Assembly: GCF_030272615.1 (NCBI RefSeq) | Contig: NC_081414.1 | Coordinates: forward strand, 770,231,653 to 770,295,652 | DNA from: Cryptomeria japonica | Lineage: Eukaryota > Streptophyta > Pinopsida > Cupressales > Cupressaceae | Direction of reading: 5' to 3' | Length of the DNA stretch: 64,000 nt | In this document: positions 35,601 to 47,436 of the stretch, in pieces | Numbering within the stretch: the stretch's first letter is position 1 | Layout of the letters: the number at the start of each line of letters is the position of its first letter | Made by a program: the position numbers and the translations under genes | The notes under the pieces: model-generated | Database searches by the model: none | Told to the model about the DNA's origin: nothing | Seen by the model: only the letters and a program-made list of their open reading frames with translations

Positions 35601-38600
35601 AAATTACACAAATTGATAATAAATATAATGTTTTGTTTGTTTTAGTGTATTAATAAGGTGATGGAATATAGAGAAAATAATAGAACGTCGTTTATATTCA
35701 ACTAGGCATAGATTTACTAAATTTACTTAAATGATGCAACTATAGCTAAACCAAAAATTATATCTTAATGAAGATCCCACAAATGGCTATACAATTTTAT
35801 TTACATAAAAGAAAACTAGGTTTTGTAGGTATGTTTTAAAAATATATAGATTTCTAAGCTCTATTAGAGGAGAAATACCTAGTAATCCCTACATAACATG
35901 AATAATTACTTTATTATTTTGAAAAGATACTTCATAAAACATTGTGAATATTTTACAATCTTCTAGTTGATTAACTAATCGCAAATACATCTAGAAATGA
36001 ATATGCTACAATTGGATACAACATATCATGGTTGAATATGCACTTTGCCTTCAATCTTTAGAGGTCACAAGGAATTTATTACAAAATTCAAACAAACCCA
36101 CTTAAACAGACTATCAAAATATAATACTCAAAATGGAACTTGAAACTTGATGGCTTCATATGAATACTTTCTTCCTTCTATTGGTTTTGTAAACACTCTC
36201 TATCTTTTATTTTCACTCCCTTTATAAATGAGATTTTTCACCTTAGGTATTCCCAAAAACTTACTACCAACTTGAAGGGGGCATGCAAATTAGCATTAAA
36301 CACATAGCTCATTTGATTACTTTTTTGAGATAGTTGTCCACATCTTTTATACAAGTATTCTCCTTTGATCACTTGTACAATCATGTTGAAATACAATTCA
36401 ATTTATGTGCAATGAACAAATAATACTTTTTCACTAATTTTCAACCATTATCAATATTAATGGGGATGGGATTGAAGTACCTAGCATGATAAATCACCTT
36501 AAAATCTATAGAAATTATCCCAATATGTTATGTGGCATTACTCCTAAAGACTATAATTGTCTTAATATAAGAGAGTTAGGTGAAATTGTAGAATATGCCT
36601 ATAGTTTACATGTTGTTGGAAAGGGTGTAATCTTCTTATGAATAGTGGTCTTGAATAACATAACTTTGTGACCTTACAACCTTTTTCCATAGAAGAATGA
36701 ACACCTCTCTATGTTGAGGGATTTTTTAAAACTTAGGCATTTGGAACCAAAAAATAATAATAAAGGGGTCTAAGATTAAAGAATTGTATTATTGATTAAT
36801 TTCATAAGAGATTAAAGGCATTTAGGACCTTCCAAGGTTTTTGACGATTTCAAGAATGAGGGCCCATCAAAAATATTATTTGATCTAATATGAGTGTTGG
36901 ACTAAGGTAAAGAAAGAGTAAGAAAGGAGATAAAACTTAAACCAATTATAAAAATCAGCAGCCTCACAAATATTAATACCAACACTCCTTAGGTAGATGA
37001 ATAATCTGGATACCATAATTCTCTAATGCTATTTTTTCTTCTCATACTATTACATCAATTGCGTTCCTTGATCTTCAACATTAATGATTGTTCCCTCTTC
37101 TTTTGGTTATACACACAACCTCCATAAATTTCTCCAAACCTTAGAACACGCACTTGATATCCATGGAGAAACTCATCTCCATTACCTCTTAATCCTGGTC
37201 ATCATACCACACATTTTCTAGAAGACTATATGTTGCCACACCTTGCGACTTTGCCTATTGCACTAATGGATTTAGCCATTGGCATTATTCTTCTTACTAA
37301 TTTCTTCTAGTTGCCTACCACATTATTCACTAAATCAAACTTGTCATTTGTTCTAGTTTCAACATTAGCAATATTACTAAAATTTTGTCTTCCTTAACTA
37401 GTCATTTGTTGCATTAGGCATCTTATTCTTCACACTATTTAGATTTGGTTTTATTAATATACCTTAATTGTTCCTTAGAACAATCAATTGTTTCTTATAG
37501 TGAAATTAATTTTTTATTTTATGTGATGTTACTTGAGTCACCATGCATCTATTAGCACATCATGCACTATTGCTCCCTTTTCAAATTGCCTTAAAAATAG
37601 AAATTCGATTTGCAAAAGTGTTCATGGGTTCTCTTGTTTCTTCAACGTGTTACATCACTTCTATCTAGTTTTCTAAGTGACCAATCTAGGGAAATATGTT
37701 TTTCATGATCTCTATCATCTTTTCATATTATTTTCAATTTTCTTCTTCATGAGTCTCTCTAAGCTAGAATGTATAACTCTACCTCTAACCATGTCAATGC
37801 TCTAGTCAACATCTTGCCAAAATGGTACCCCAAGTTACTTAGTTCAAATTACCCTTTACATAAAATTTACTCACATACCTCTTTAAAATTGCTTCAAGTT
37901 TGGTGCTTCTATTTGCTCACCTTTCTCACGAGTCATACTTGCAAAAAATGATGTTACTCTTAAATCTCAATGTAGATTGGTGCTCAATTTGATAGTTCTC
38001 CCTTTTAAAAAAACTATATCTAATGCCAATTAATGTTGATTGTTTCACTTTTAGTGCTTTGTTAACAACCCTATTCGAATAACATTGTATTAGAGGATAT
38101 TTTATTCTCTCTCAAATGCATTCATTCCAATGTAATTCAACCTCTACCAAACACACTAGTTGGAGGTTGTTCGCACATGCATATCTTCTACCTAACATTA
38201 GAGTACTAATAGACACTTGCACACTCTTTTTTTTTTGTGAACCAACTCTCTTATGGGTCACCTATGGAGTCATATGCTCACAAGATTTCTTTCTGAGATT
38301 TCAATAGATCATTTATATTATAATGCACCGTATTTCTATTATGGGATTATTGTTTTCTCTCATAATAACTCAAGCTCTAATACTATTTGATGTTGTCATA
38401 CAAAAAAAATCTATTAAAAAATTATTCAAATACACAACCCTAGCAAATAGATAAACACATGAAAAAAATCAAGTATACAACAAATGCATAAAAAATAATA
38501 TCTAATAATATCTTATGAATGATATATACATGAAGCTGCTAAGCATCATTACAATAATAATATCTTCGTGTCTAAATGTCAGGAATTGTTGTTTTCTAAT

Positions 38601-38640
38601 AATAAGGTCGACTCATCTACACACATAGAAAACCGCAGAT
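35601..38640. other. Interior of the Mutator-like element, no gene seen
   Basis: About 3 kb of AT-rich sequence without recognisable coding motifs, terminal repeats or target duplications. Confidence 0.5.
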
Positions 38641-39250
38641 TTTATTCAAATGTAATTTGTCAGAGCGGAGTCTGGGTTTACAGCCACCAATCAAATTTGG
38701 TTGAGATTTGTTGAATCCTTTTCAAGAAATGCATTTCGTGAATATCCTTTAATCAAATACGTTCCATAAGTAAAGCTCCCATTTTCGTAGGGCCTAAGAA
38801 GATACTGGTACTGGCAAAGATTGTAGAGTCTGGGTATACAACTACCAATTGCATTTGGTCAAGATTTGTTGAATCTTTTTCAAGAAATCCATTTTGTGCA
38901 TATCCTGCAGTCAAATAAGTTCCATGCTACCACATTTCTTTGAGGCATCTAGTCAAACAGTTCATATGCCCTGTCTATGATTCCACATTTTGGATACATG
39001 TCTATCGGAGTATTTCCTATTGTAAGATCTGACAGTATTTTCCCTTTTGTTATGCTTTGATGGATGCATATACCCTATTCCAAAAACTCCCATTTATCAA
39101 CAACATCGTGAAAATGTCCATGTCTTCTGTATGCTGCAAAAACCACTGCCATAAGCATTCTAGTAGGGATGGAAATCTTTGCACCTCACAAAAGTCTTTC
39201 ATGACAGCGGTGAAACAATGGGAGTGCCATTCAACGCTTTAAAACTTCTG
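38640..39250 (-). pseudogene. PPR gene fragment, right arm copy with internal duplication
   Basis: This is the inverted counterpart of 31776-32260. On the minus strand it reads the YELFD and GYAQNGFLEKDSTNLDQMQL words. A second, partial copy of the repeat segment (about 38650-38795) follows directly in the same direction, so part of the PPR sequence is duplicated here. Stops are frequent. With the left arm it forms an inverted pair of several hundred bases. Confidence 0.85.
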
Positions 39251-39448
39251 CGCGGGAAGTTCTCAAATTCAAAAGTTAACGGCGACTATTATTTGAACAG
39301 GACGGACGTTACGGGAAGGGACGTTACAGGAAGAAACAGTGAAAACCAAAAATCTGAAAACGGGAACGCTGTGGACGGGAAATGTCAGCTCAGTGGGCCC
39401 AGCACACCAAAGCAGTCAAAGCTTCGAGTGTGCCAGTTAAGCCCGGCC

Positions 39449-39718
39449 TTGCATAAGTAGGCAAGGAGAAGGAGGTGAGATGGTTGGACACAACCACTAA
39501 CTAACCTTTCAAAAATACAACACTTGTAACTCAGTTGACAAGTGTATAAGCAAGTGGCAAGTATGCATGCACAAGATGTCTCCACAAGAGAGGACACGTG
39601 TCTACACCATATGAGGTGAGACAAATAACTCAACTAGCTTAAGTAAACTTAAACTAAGTGTGAAAAGGTCAAACCTAGTCCTAACTAGTTTGATAATAAC
39701 CTTGTTTACAATAATAGT
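39449..39718 (-). repeat. 5' LTR of the small LTR element, outer part
   Basis: Resumes the LTR after the transposon: GTAGGCAAGGAGAAGGAGG matches 29213 and 29629. It is visibly more diverged from the two left LTR copies than they are from each other. Confidence 0.82.
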
Positions 39719-40855
39719 AATCGATATCCTAAATTAATCAAAAAAAAAAATTGTATTACAAATTTTCTTTTGTATAATTTGTTAGTTTAAACTATAAATT
39801 GCATCCATTCCTATCAGTTGTTTTTTCCACGTTTCAAGATAAACTCAATTGTATTCTAAATAATTACTCCTAACGAAAGTAATATCTGTTTCTTCCAACT
39901 TTTATCTAGTTTAAAAAATATTACCCGAAACATATCTTGTTATCAGCGTAACTATTACACCTCATTCAGATACAAATACTACTAGTATTTGATATCCTAT
40001 ATCATCTCCGAATTCCAACTTATTTAGAATCAACAGTTCCTACCACGGTAGGTTTCCTAATCCAAAGGCATTTCAATCACATCACTTTACTTTTGGCCAT
40101 ACTCGGGACTCACACTAGTGCTTGCATTTCTAACCTGTACCTCAAAACTGGGTCCCTTTTCCACCGTCCACTCCAAACATAGTCATGAATCGTAACGACT
40201 CTCATCATCTCACAGATCCCTACCAACTTTATAGAAAAATAAATATAAAAAATAAAACAGAAAATGGTTAACAAATACTAGTCGATTCTCCGGCTCCATG
40301 ATTACCGTCCGGATTATATCTGATATGCTACGCATGGAAGAAAATGGTTGTCATGTATTTCTGTATAAAAAATGAATCAGATGGTACAAAAACTGGGTTG
40401 TGCTGCACAGCGAGCTTACTTTCGTAGATTATTCTCAAACGTTGGCGATAAGAAAAAGGAAAACTGATGCTTTTTCTTGTACAATACCCTGTAAATTCCT
40501 ACAATGCCCTGTAAATTCCTTACTCCATTATTTAAAAGCAACGAGACCCTACATGTTATTGTATGGTATGTTGAACTGATTATTATAAGCATCAACCAGC
40601 ATAGTGTAGGAATATCGTTCTATTGACACAGTAAAGTCAATAATGCCTTCGCATCTACTCCTATCCCGTCAAAGGAGACAAAATTTAGTCGTGTTTTAAA
40701 AGTCTTTTATAGTGGGCCTAGAATATAGATTACAAGGTGCTATACCATCTAACAATCGGCTTGAAATATATTTGCAACGCTAGAGCATAGAGCTTACATT
40801 GTACCACCAAAGTAGGCTCAAATCATCTCATCTGTACAAGAAATCGAACTCTGAA
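39719..40855. other. Gap upstream of the multicopper oxidase fragment
   Basis: No coding sequence is recognised. GC content rises relative to the transposon interior. Part of it may be the former promoter of the gene fragment at 40856; no clear TATA box is assigned. Confidence 0.45.
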
Positions 40856-41118
40856 ATGATGAAGATAGGGCTAAACTGGACCTTGTGGCTTCTGTTTGTC
40901 GGTGTGGCTGCATTATTAGTGTCCCCCATATACTAAGGACAAGTACACCAATACAAGTGGACTATTAATTATCAGAACAGGTCTTCCAGTCTTTACAGGT
41001 GAGCATTATTACCATGAATGGGCTGAATCTGGGTCCCACTAACTATCACAGCCCAAGCAGGAGACGCTGTTGTGGTGAAACTGGAGAACCAAATTGAAAA
41101 AAAGGAACAGCAATAATG
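40856..41118 (+). pseudogene. N-terminus of a secreted multicopper oxidase (laccase/ascorbate oxidase type), broken
   Basis: ATG at 40856 opens a signal-peptide-like start: MMKIG and then the hydrophobic run WTLWLLFVGVAALLV. After an in-frame TAA (40934-40936) the same frame reads QVHQYKWTINYQN, like the HYKW motif at the start of mature ascorbate oxidases and laccases. In the next frames come SIITMNG, GPT and ITAQAGDAVVVKLENQ. These match the family's NGxFPGPTIxAxxGDxVxVxxxN block of the first cupredoxin domain. An ACTAACTA tandem duplication at 41038-41045 causes one frameshift. The copper-binding HWHG that should follow is absent. The family oxidises phenolics or ascorbate in the cell wall. 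It is a first-exon relic; downstream exons were not found. Confidence 0.75.
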
Positions 41119-43230
41119 GTATACAGAATAAAGAACAAGAAAAAAGCACTACGACTGTGGTGAATGAAACCAGAACATAGTCAACGGTTATTAGTGTTTC
41201 TTACCATATACCTTTTTTCCTAACCATACTCTACTTTCAATATATAAATGATATCCTCACTCACTATCTATTTCTTTATCTCAATATTATAAATTATATA
41301 CTTTTTAGTTGCATTCAGAAGTGCAATGTCCATAGAACATAGATATCTTGTTCAAATGCATAAGACCAAATTTTCAAATATGAAGGAATGTCAAGCATTC
41401 TTCCCACCAGACTTACAATAATATTTTTGGCATATCACATCTCCTCATACTGAAAAACAACTAGAAATGATATTAACTTAAACAAGAGTTCCCAAACCAA
41501 GGAAAGCACATTCTTCACCACCATCATGTGACAAATCCACAACATATTACCATCAACACTTCATATAGATTGTAGATATCAAATACCAAGAAAGTGGACA
41601 TCCACAACCCAAAGCAATTATAATCATCAATGTTTTGTACTATATTAAATCTTCCTCAATCAGCCTCAACAAACTATAGCATCACAATCTCCACAACATA
41701 CAATATCAATGACCACATCAATGCCACCACTCATTAAGCGAAACACATATTATCAAACATCGGATTGACATCAATGATAACACATATTGCCATCAGTAAT
41801 GAGATATTTGGACTTATGTTTGGTATTAAAATTGGTAGTACTCCTCAAGTGTACTCTTGCACATGAAATTGGGTAATAATTTATGGTGTGCATAGATTAT
41901 GATATTAGCTCAAGAACAATATAGGGATAGTGAAATCTATGCAGCAAGATACAATTTATTCAAGAATTTGTCTAGATTATTCCATGAGATTGAGATAAAA
42001 GCTTGTTTTATTCATGGAGATTTTTGTAGTGAGATTATTTGTTCTCATAAGTTTAATGTACTCGATGTATGATCTTGCATGTTATTATGGCCATGATGAG
42101 GCAAAATTTGGAATGACGTGTGTTGGATTTGGAACATCCCTTTAAAATTATTACTTTGAGATGATTCATAAACAATAAATATTTAGATACAAAGGAATTT
42201 TTATATGTTATATCATTACATGAACCATTATGACATATCTAGCTATAGTTATCAATCATCATGTGCTACCATTTTGGATAGATATATTCAAATGCTTAAT
42301 TTTTAGTAATCTTATTGGAGGATCAAAGACACTAGAGGTTGGAGGTATTTTCATTATCTCAAGTCAGCTTCTTTATTTGATATGTTATCATTCAACTCAA
42401 TTAAGATTGTTGTCCAACAAGTTCAAGAGCTTGTGATTGGGAATTATACCTTTTTGATGGTCATGAGACAACTTGTCAAATTTTTATGAGTGAAACTTAG
42501 TATAGATTGTTCTCCAATAATTTGGGAGTTAATGGCTCAATGGTAGTTGAGAAACTTAAAATGTTAACTTAGATCTACACCCTTTTGACAATTACAAGGA
42601 AGCTTGATGGATTTCAACCTAATTCAAGATTTGTTTCATCAAAGAAAAATCTTATCAATAATGTATATTTGTTTTGTAATCAAAATGTTTTGGTGTGTAA
42701 ATTTGTTGGGTAATAAGGGAGTCTTGACAAGGTTAAATTTGAGGTTTTGATGACATATTTTGAAGAGCAATGTAATAAGGAGGGAGTGTTAGTGTATATT
42801 ATTATATAGTATCTATAAGTGGTTATGGTCAGCAACTGTTTCTTCTTTGTGAAAATCTACAATGTTCATCAATGAAATCATTCAAGCATTTATCTGCAAT
42901 TCCCTAATCTCTTGTAGTTGAAGAATAAATATATAGAAGTTTCCTAAATTACTATTTCTTATTTTCATTTGAAATCATGCAAGATGACATGAAGATATAG
43001 AAATGAAAACATTAGTATCTTTGACTAGGTCAATAATTCCTTCTCCTCCATGAATGTTTAGCTCATATTCTAGCATCCTACAAGGTCTCTTTAGATATAA
43101 ATCCATATTTCATTGTATGGGATCTCAAAGGTTTTTTATCTACACTATGCACAAGCTAGTTATAATTATTATGTAGAATATTAATATAGAAGTTGAAAAA
43201 TCTAAGCTTTAGAAAAGGGTATGGCATCTT
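41119..43230. other. 2.1-kb stretch without supported genes
   Basis: Near 41740-41800 the words GACATCAATGATAACACATATTGCC resemble the outer end of the Copia LTRs, so a truncated LTR may lie here. GGAGGGAGTGT near 42778 resembles a polypurine tract. Neither can be completed into an element. Confidence 0.4.
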
Positions 43231-44327
43231 TGTTAGGATAACCGGTGGACAACTGAGAGGGGGCAGTGAATTAGTTGTCAACAAATTATATTAATCAAAC
43301 CACTTTATAACCTTTAACCGGAGCACATAAACATTGAATACCAGAATAGCAGAAACAGATATCGGTAAGCAATAAAACTTAAGATTGAAATAGAGAATTA
43401 ACACAATGCAACCATACCACATAACACCATAATTTGTACATGGAAAACCCGGTAAAGAGAAAAACCATGGGGGGAAGCCTACCCACGGTCAGATGATACT
43501 TCTGCATAAAGTATGCGATACAATAAGGGGCCTACACATGCAGGAAGGCACACTGCCTAGAGCATACTGCTCATTACAAAGGAGTCTCACTGACTACAAA
43601 GAGGTTATAACCACCTCAAGATAATTGGACAATAATCCAAAAGAATGACTTGCTAGTGATAGCATCTACCATGCCTAATTACAGTCCCAGTTAAGCTCAA
43701 TACCAAAGGTCTTTGACCTCTTACATAAACCCAATTTGATTACCTATGATCAACCAAATCTCCTTCGCATATGATATTTCATTCCACGACCACGACCATT
43801 ATGACCACAATATACAATGAGATCTTACATCAATTTATACAAACCCTAAGGCCTAAACTAATTAGGTCGGCCACCTAAAAGATATAACAATAAGATCATT
43901 ACATACATCCATATTACAATGATATACCTGTCGGCTTTAGACCAAAATAGCATTGACCAATCCATAAATCATCCCAATAACATGTAGAGAATATGTTAAC
44001 ATGATACTGGTCCATAACCTAGATAGGTATCAGACCTAACCTGGGTCCACCATGCCAAAGCAATGTCTCCAATCAGTCGAGGCACGATCAAGGATCACCT
44101 TCTGCATCCTGAATTCCATCTAGAAGCCACACCAACACCACTTATGCATCCTGTCAAAGGTTCTTAGTAAAAGTTCTGCCGGTAAAACCTTAAACCCTTA
44201 CCGGTATACCAAGTTCTTCTACCCCTAACCAAAACCTGTCTATCGGTAACCAACCATAACAACTATTGTTGAAATCAATGACAAAACATTAATGCAACAC
44301 ATATTCAATTCCTTCATATTGCCAACA
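43231..44327 (-). mobile_element. Solo LTR of a Copia element (1097 bp), TSD ATCTT
   Basis: It runs from TGTTAGGATAACC to TATTGCCAACA. Perfect ATCTT duplications lie at 43226-43230 and 44328-44332. It has the stem with G-run loop (43249-43278) and the shared block TGGAAAACCCGG...AAAACCATGGGG (43438-43490). There is no interior, so it is a recombination product. Confidence 0.93.
43249..43278. other. LTR stem-loop, ACAACTGA / TTAGTTGT arms
   Basis: Eight-base arms with one mismatch around a loop with five G. Equivalent to the other LTR stems. Confidence 0.55.
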
Positions 44328-44332
44328 ATCTT

Positions 44333-44955
44333 AAATTTTTGCATAGGGTTATTGCTTTCATCTAGCTTGCACCTTTTAGATAAATTTATTCATTACAATG
44401 ATATTCTAAAAGGGGTTGATGATATAAAAAAATATTTTCTTTGGCTTCATGATTGATATTTTTCTAGATATTTGTTTAACCTTTTCTCCCTACCACATTT
44501 GTTCACAAATTATTGTGTGATTTGTTCAAATTTTTATAGAATAATTCTGGGTTTTTCCAAGACACTCCTATTAATCTGCTATAGCATTATTTCAACTAAA
44601 CACCCTTAATCTTTTGCATGATATCAATACTAGCTTGATTTTATAGAATATTTAATTCTTAGTCAAATCAAAAAACTATTAACTTATGAGTTTTCTAGTA
44701 TCCATAAAGTTATAGAGTGCAAGATTTTGGATTAAACTATGTATGTTTTTCATTTGACATATTGGATCACACTTAATGTTCCATTAAAATATTTTTAGGC
44801 ATATGAAGTAAGTTTGAGGTTGAATAATGGCTAATTTAAAAAAAAATTAAATGGATTTAGAATTATCAATTGAGTTCTTGATGAGAATATAGAGCTCTAA
44901 TCAGACTTGGTATTCATGTATATTAACCCCTTTTCCCCTCTTCCAAGAATTACCC
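44333..44955. other. Gap, possible upstream part of a LINE relic
   Basis: Many stops in all frames. It leads directly into the RNase H-like fragment and could be a decayed LINE C-terminus, but no motif is firm. Confidence 0.3.
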
Positions 44956-44959
44956 TCCT

Positions 44960-45235
44960 CTAAGCTTAGTTAAAATTAATGTTGATGGTGCTTCAAAATT
45001 CAATCATAAAAATTATGGCTTAAGAGGTATTTTCCATAATTTTTATGCTAGAGTTAAATTATATTTTATATATAATCTTGGTGTTGGTTTTAATAATATT
45101 GTGGAGAGTATACTATTAGCCTAGCTCTTTTACATATTAAACAAATGCAATTTACTCAATTTACTCTACAGTCCAACTCTAAAATTTTGGTTGATCTTTT
45201 CAAAAAAAATTCTTCTTTTTAGTTCAAATAGTTTC
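44960..45235 (+). pseudogene. RNase H-like (RVT_3) fragment
   Basis: The plus strand reads VKINVDGASKFNHKNYGLRG and then GIFHNFYARVKL, NLGVGFNNIVES. This matches the start of plant RVT_3 RNase H domains (KINVDGASKxNPGxxGxGG, first catalytic Asp in NVDGA, then the Glu in VE). These domains occur at the C-terminus of some LINE ORF2 proteins and in standalone proteins. Stops follow soon after. It is most likely a LINE relic. Confidence 0.7.
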
Positions 45236-45800
45236 TCTTAAATGAATGTAAGAAAGACATCAACATCCTCATTCATGGTTTCAATGTTGTTAGGTGGAAC
45301 TATACTAGAAGAAAAGGAAATTAGGTTGCTATATTATTTTTTGTCAACTTTTGATTGGAGTAACGTTACCATAGATACTAGAAATAACCATTATTGTTCT
45401 ATCTCGGACATGACAAATGCTATAATAATTTTGTCAATGTTGGTTAATTGCCTCTTAAGACCCCTGATTCCTACTACTACGTGTCTTGTTGATGTCCTCC
45501 TATTTATTCCATAATGATTAATTTTAGTATAACTATTTTTAAATAACATTTTTTCGTAAGTCCAATTTTTAAATCATAAGAGCATGTTTAATAAGGCCAA
45601 TTTCTAAATCATAAGAGCATGTATAATCTTAAATAGAAGAAACATTTATGTTTCTTTCGCTTGTTGATTATCTAACTTCAATTCATCTAAATTGATTCTA
45701 AAATTGATGTACCATGAACCTTTTAAAGGTCAAAAGGATTGTATTATAATCAGTTTATATATATACGGCTGGTTTGTATGGATCTTTGCGAGTTATTCCG
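45236..45800. other. Gap without supported genes
   Basis: A 90-codon plus-strand frame (45242-45514) has no recognisable motif and is probably chance. A diverged short repeat with TTTTTAAATCATAAGAGCATG words occurs near 45570-45620. Confidence 0.4.
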
Positions 45801-45807
45801 GCACCTT

Positions 45808-46320
45808 TCATACGACGGCGAGTTGAGCATTGTTTTGAATGACTGGTGGCACACAAGCACCTAGGAGTAGGCCATAACTCTCTCCTCCGATCCTTTTGTC
45901 TAGGCCTGAAAGCATCATGTATACTTTTTTCAGCTTTCCCATCTGAGATCTCCTATTGATATCATAAATTTTCTTCATTTTTGCTCCTGATTGACGGACA
46001 AGAACTGTTTGTGACTGATCTGTAGTCGTGAGGGAAAATGAAACTTCAACTACTCCACTGGTTTTGCGAAAAGTAGCAGCACCTTCAACGTCACCCACAG
46101 GTAATGCACGCATCACATACCATCTACTCCTTGCTAGCGTAGCATCATCCTCCGCTCTCAAATTTCTCATCTAGGTTAAAAAGAAAAAGGAAAAATCTCA
46201 CATTTGAGGACAGTAAATCTGTGGCGGTTCTCCAAATGGTTCTCATTTTCATCAACAGCTGGCAGGGGCACAAGATGACTCTTGTGCAGCTAGACAGACA
46301 TAACCCTAGAACCAGTGGGT
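45808..46320 (-). pseudogene. Unidentified host-gene fragment with splice-like signals
   Basis: The minus strand has a 120-codon frame (45808-46170) in sequence richer in GC than its surroundings, with words such as RWYVMRALPVGDVEG and KMKKIYDINRRSQMGKLKK. It begins directly after TTTTTCTTTTTAACCTAG, a good splice acceptor. Upstream, a stretch opening LHKSHLVPLPAVDENENHLE follows another acceptor-like TGTCTGTCTAG and ends at a donor-like AAAT|GTGAGA. The spacer between donor and acceptor is only 31 bases, too short for a working plant intron, so a deletion is likely. I do not recognise the protein. Confidence 0.4.
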
Positions 46321-47372
46321 ACATCTTAATCAGCGTCGTGTGTTAGGCTTGGTGGAATTGGGACATATAGTGTCTGGTTGTTTTATTATTTTATTGTAAG
46401 ATTTGACACTTACAATCAAATGTAGGTTTGAGCCATTCTTATGGCTCTAGAAAAAGCCTCTGTACTAGACTGAAAGAAAATTGTCTACTAAGATAAGTAG
46501 ATTTTTGATATGGTCTAAACGTTGTTACAGGGAAAATATCGAAGTTACTCAAAAGATAACTGAAATTACGACTAAACTACATTTGAAATCAATTTATGTA
46601 TTTTTATATCATTTTTCGCTCTTTGAATGACTATCCATCCAGATCTGTCATCCAGACTTGTAGACTAGGGAGAAGGGCTAGAAAAAAACTCTCCAAAAGT
46701 CTCACATAGGAGCACAACACTAACTGCAGAAGGTAGGACTAAAGAAAAATCATATGTGAAAAGTTATGAGTTGATATTCTCAATCTTTACTATTTCTACA
46801 GCTATTGCAAAACAATTTGAGTTGGTAATGTTTTTTCATATTTTGTTGTATGTATTTATATACTTTTAGATTTTCCTTTTATTCTTCAAAGTGGTTGGAT
46901 AGTGGGAGATCTCTTTGAATTTTTTATCTATGAATTCTAATGACAATTATTAACATGTAGAGATCTTTTTATATTTGTTTTAGATTATAATGTTAATGTA
47001 ATCATTTATTTTCATTGAAAAATGCAAAAAAAGTTCATGTACTTTCAAATGAATGTGATTCTTTATATTTAGAAGCTTAATTGCCTATGCAACACAATTG
47101 CTTGGTGTGTGTGTTGATAAAATGCAAGTCACAAGTTCTAATATGGGTTATTGACATAATCACATGTGAAAATTATTTCAAGCATTTCTATAAGGGACAC
47201 AATAGGCATGCAAGTAAGACATAATAGACATGAATTATTATGTATAATGATAAGTATGAATAGTTTGGAGCTTATCCTTTGTCTCTAGAGATGGGTCACA
47301 ACAACCTCATTAATGTCATTTATCTTAGTTATCTTGTTCAACCTCTATATATTTATTGTGTTAGTGACATTT
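46321..47372. other. Gap without supported genes
   Basis: AT-rich; no motif, terminal repeat or long frame recognised. Confidence 0.5.
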
Positions 47373-47390
47373 ACTTTTGTTGGATTCAAG

Positions 47391-47436
47391 GAACACTGAG
47401 AGTGGGGGGGAGGAGGCGAAGGGTGAATCAGTGTTC
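47391..47436. other. LTR stem-loop, GAACACTGA / TCAGTGTTC arms
   Basis: Perfect nine-base arms around a G-rich loop ending GGGTGAA. This is the longest and cleanest member of the LTR stem-loop set. Confidence 0.75.

Larger units (their letters stand above)
31074..39448. mobile_element. Mutator-like (Pack-MULE type) transposon with PPR gene fragments, 8375 bp
   Basis: Terminal inverted repeats start GGCCGGGCTTAACTGG at the left and end CCAGTTAAGCCCGGCC at the right. They share CACTCGAAGCTTTGACTGCT and CCACAGCGTTCCCGT. A 9-bp target duplication flanks them and two paralogous empty sites confirm the boundaries. The inverted repeat then runs deep into the element, including TCAAATAATAGTC, CGTTAACTTTTGAATTTGA and PPR-coding sequence. 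A roughly 490-bp AT-rich insertion (31152-31645) interrupts the left arm. No transposase is recognisable inside, so it is non-autonomous. Long inverted repeats plus host gene fragments fit a Pack-MULE; hAT is less likely with 9 bp. Confidence 0.85.
29502..39718 (-). mobile_element. Small LTR retroelement (387-bp LTRs, about 1-kb interior) with a nested DNA transposon
   Basis: The 3' LTR is 29502-29888 (element sense start TGTTAGTGTAAAC). A polypurine tract CTTTAGGGGGGGG lies directly inside it at 29889-29904. The interior is 29889-30917. A degenerate primer site CATGATATCAGAAG lies at 30901-30914. The 5' LTR is 30918-31073 plus 39449-39718, split by the Mutator-like element. Without the nested element it is only about 1.9 kb. 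No gag or pol motif is seen, so it resembles TRIM/LARD-type non-autonomous elements. The right end (TACAATAATA) has decayed. Confidence 0.75.

Noticed and set aside
42230-42436. Frame near 42.3 kb as part of a retroelement
   Set aside because: No motif could be matched and the frame is short. It is left as an unassigned gap.
45808-46170. Faint resemblance of the 120-codon frame to a PPR E domain (KMKKIY)
   Set aside because: Only scattered residues agree and the order is not convincing.
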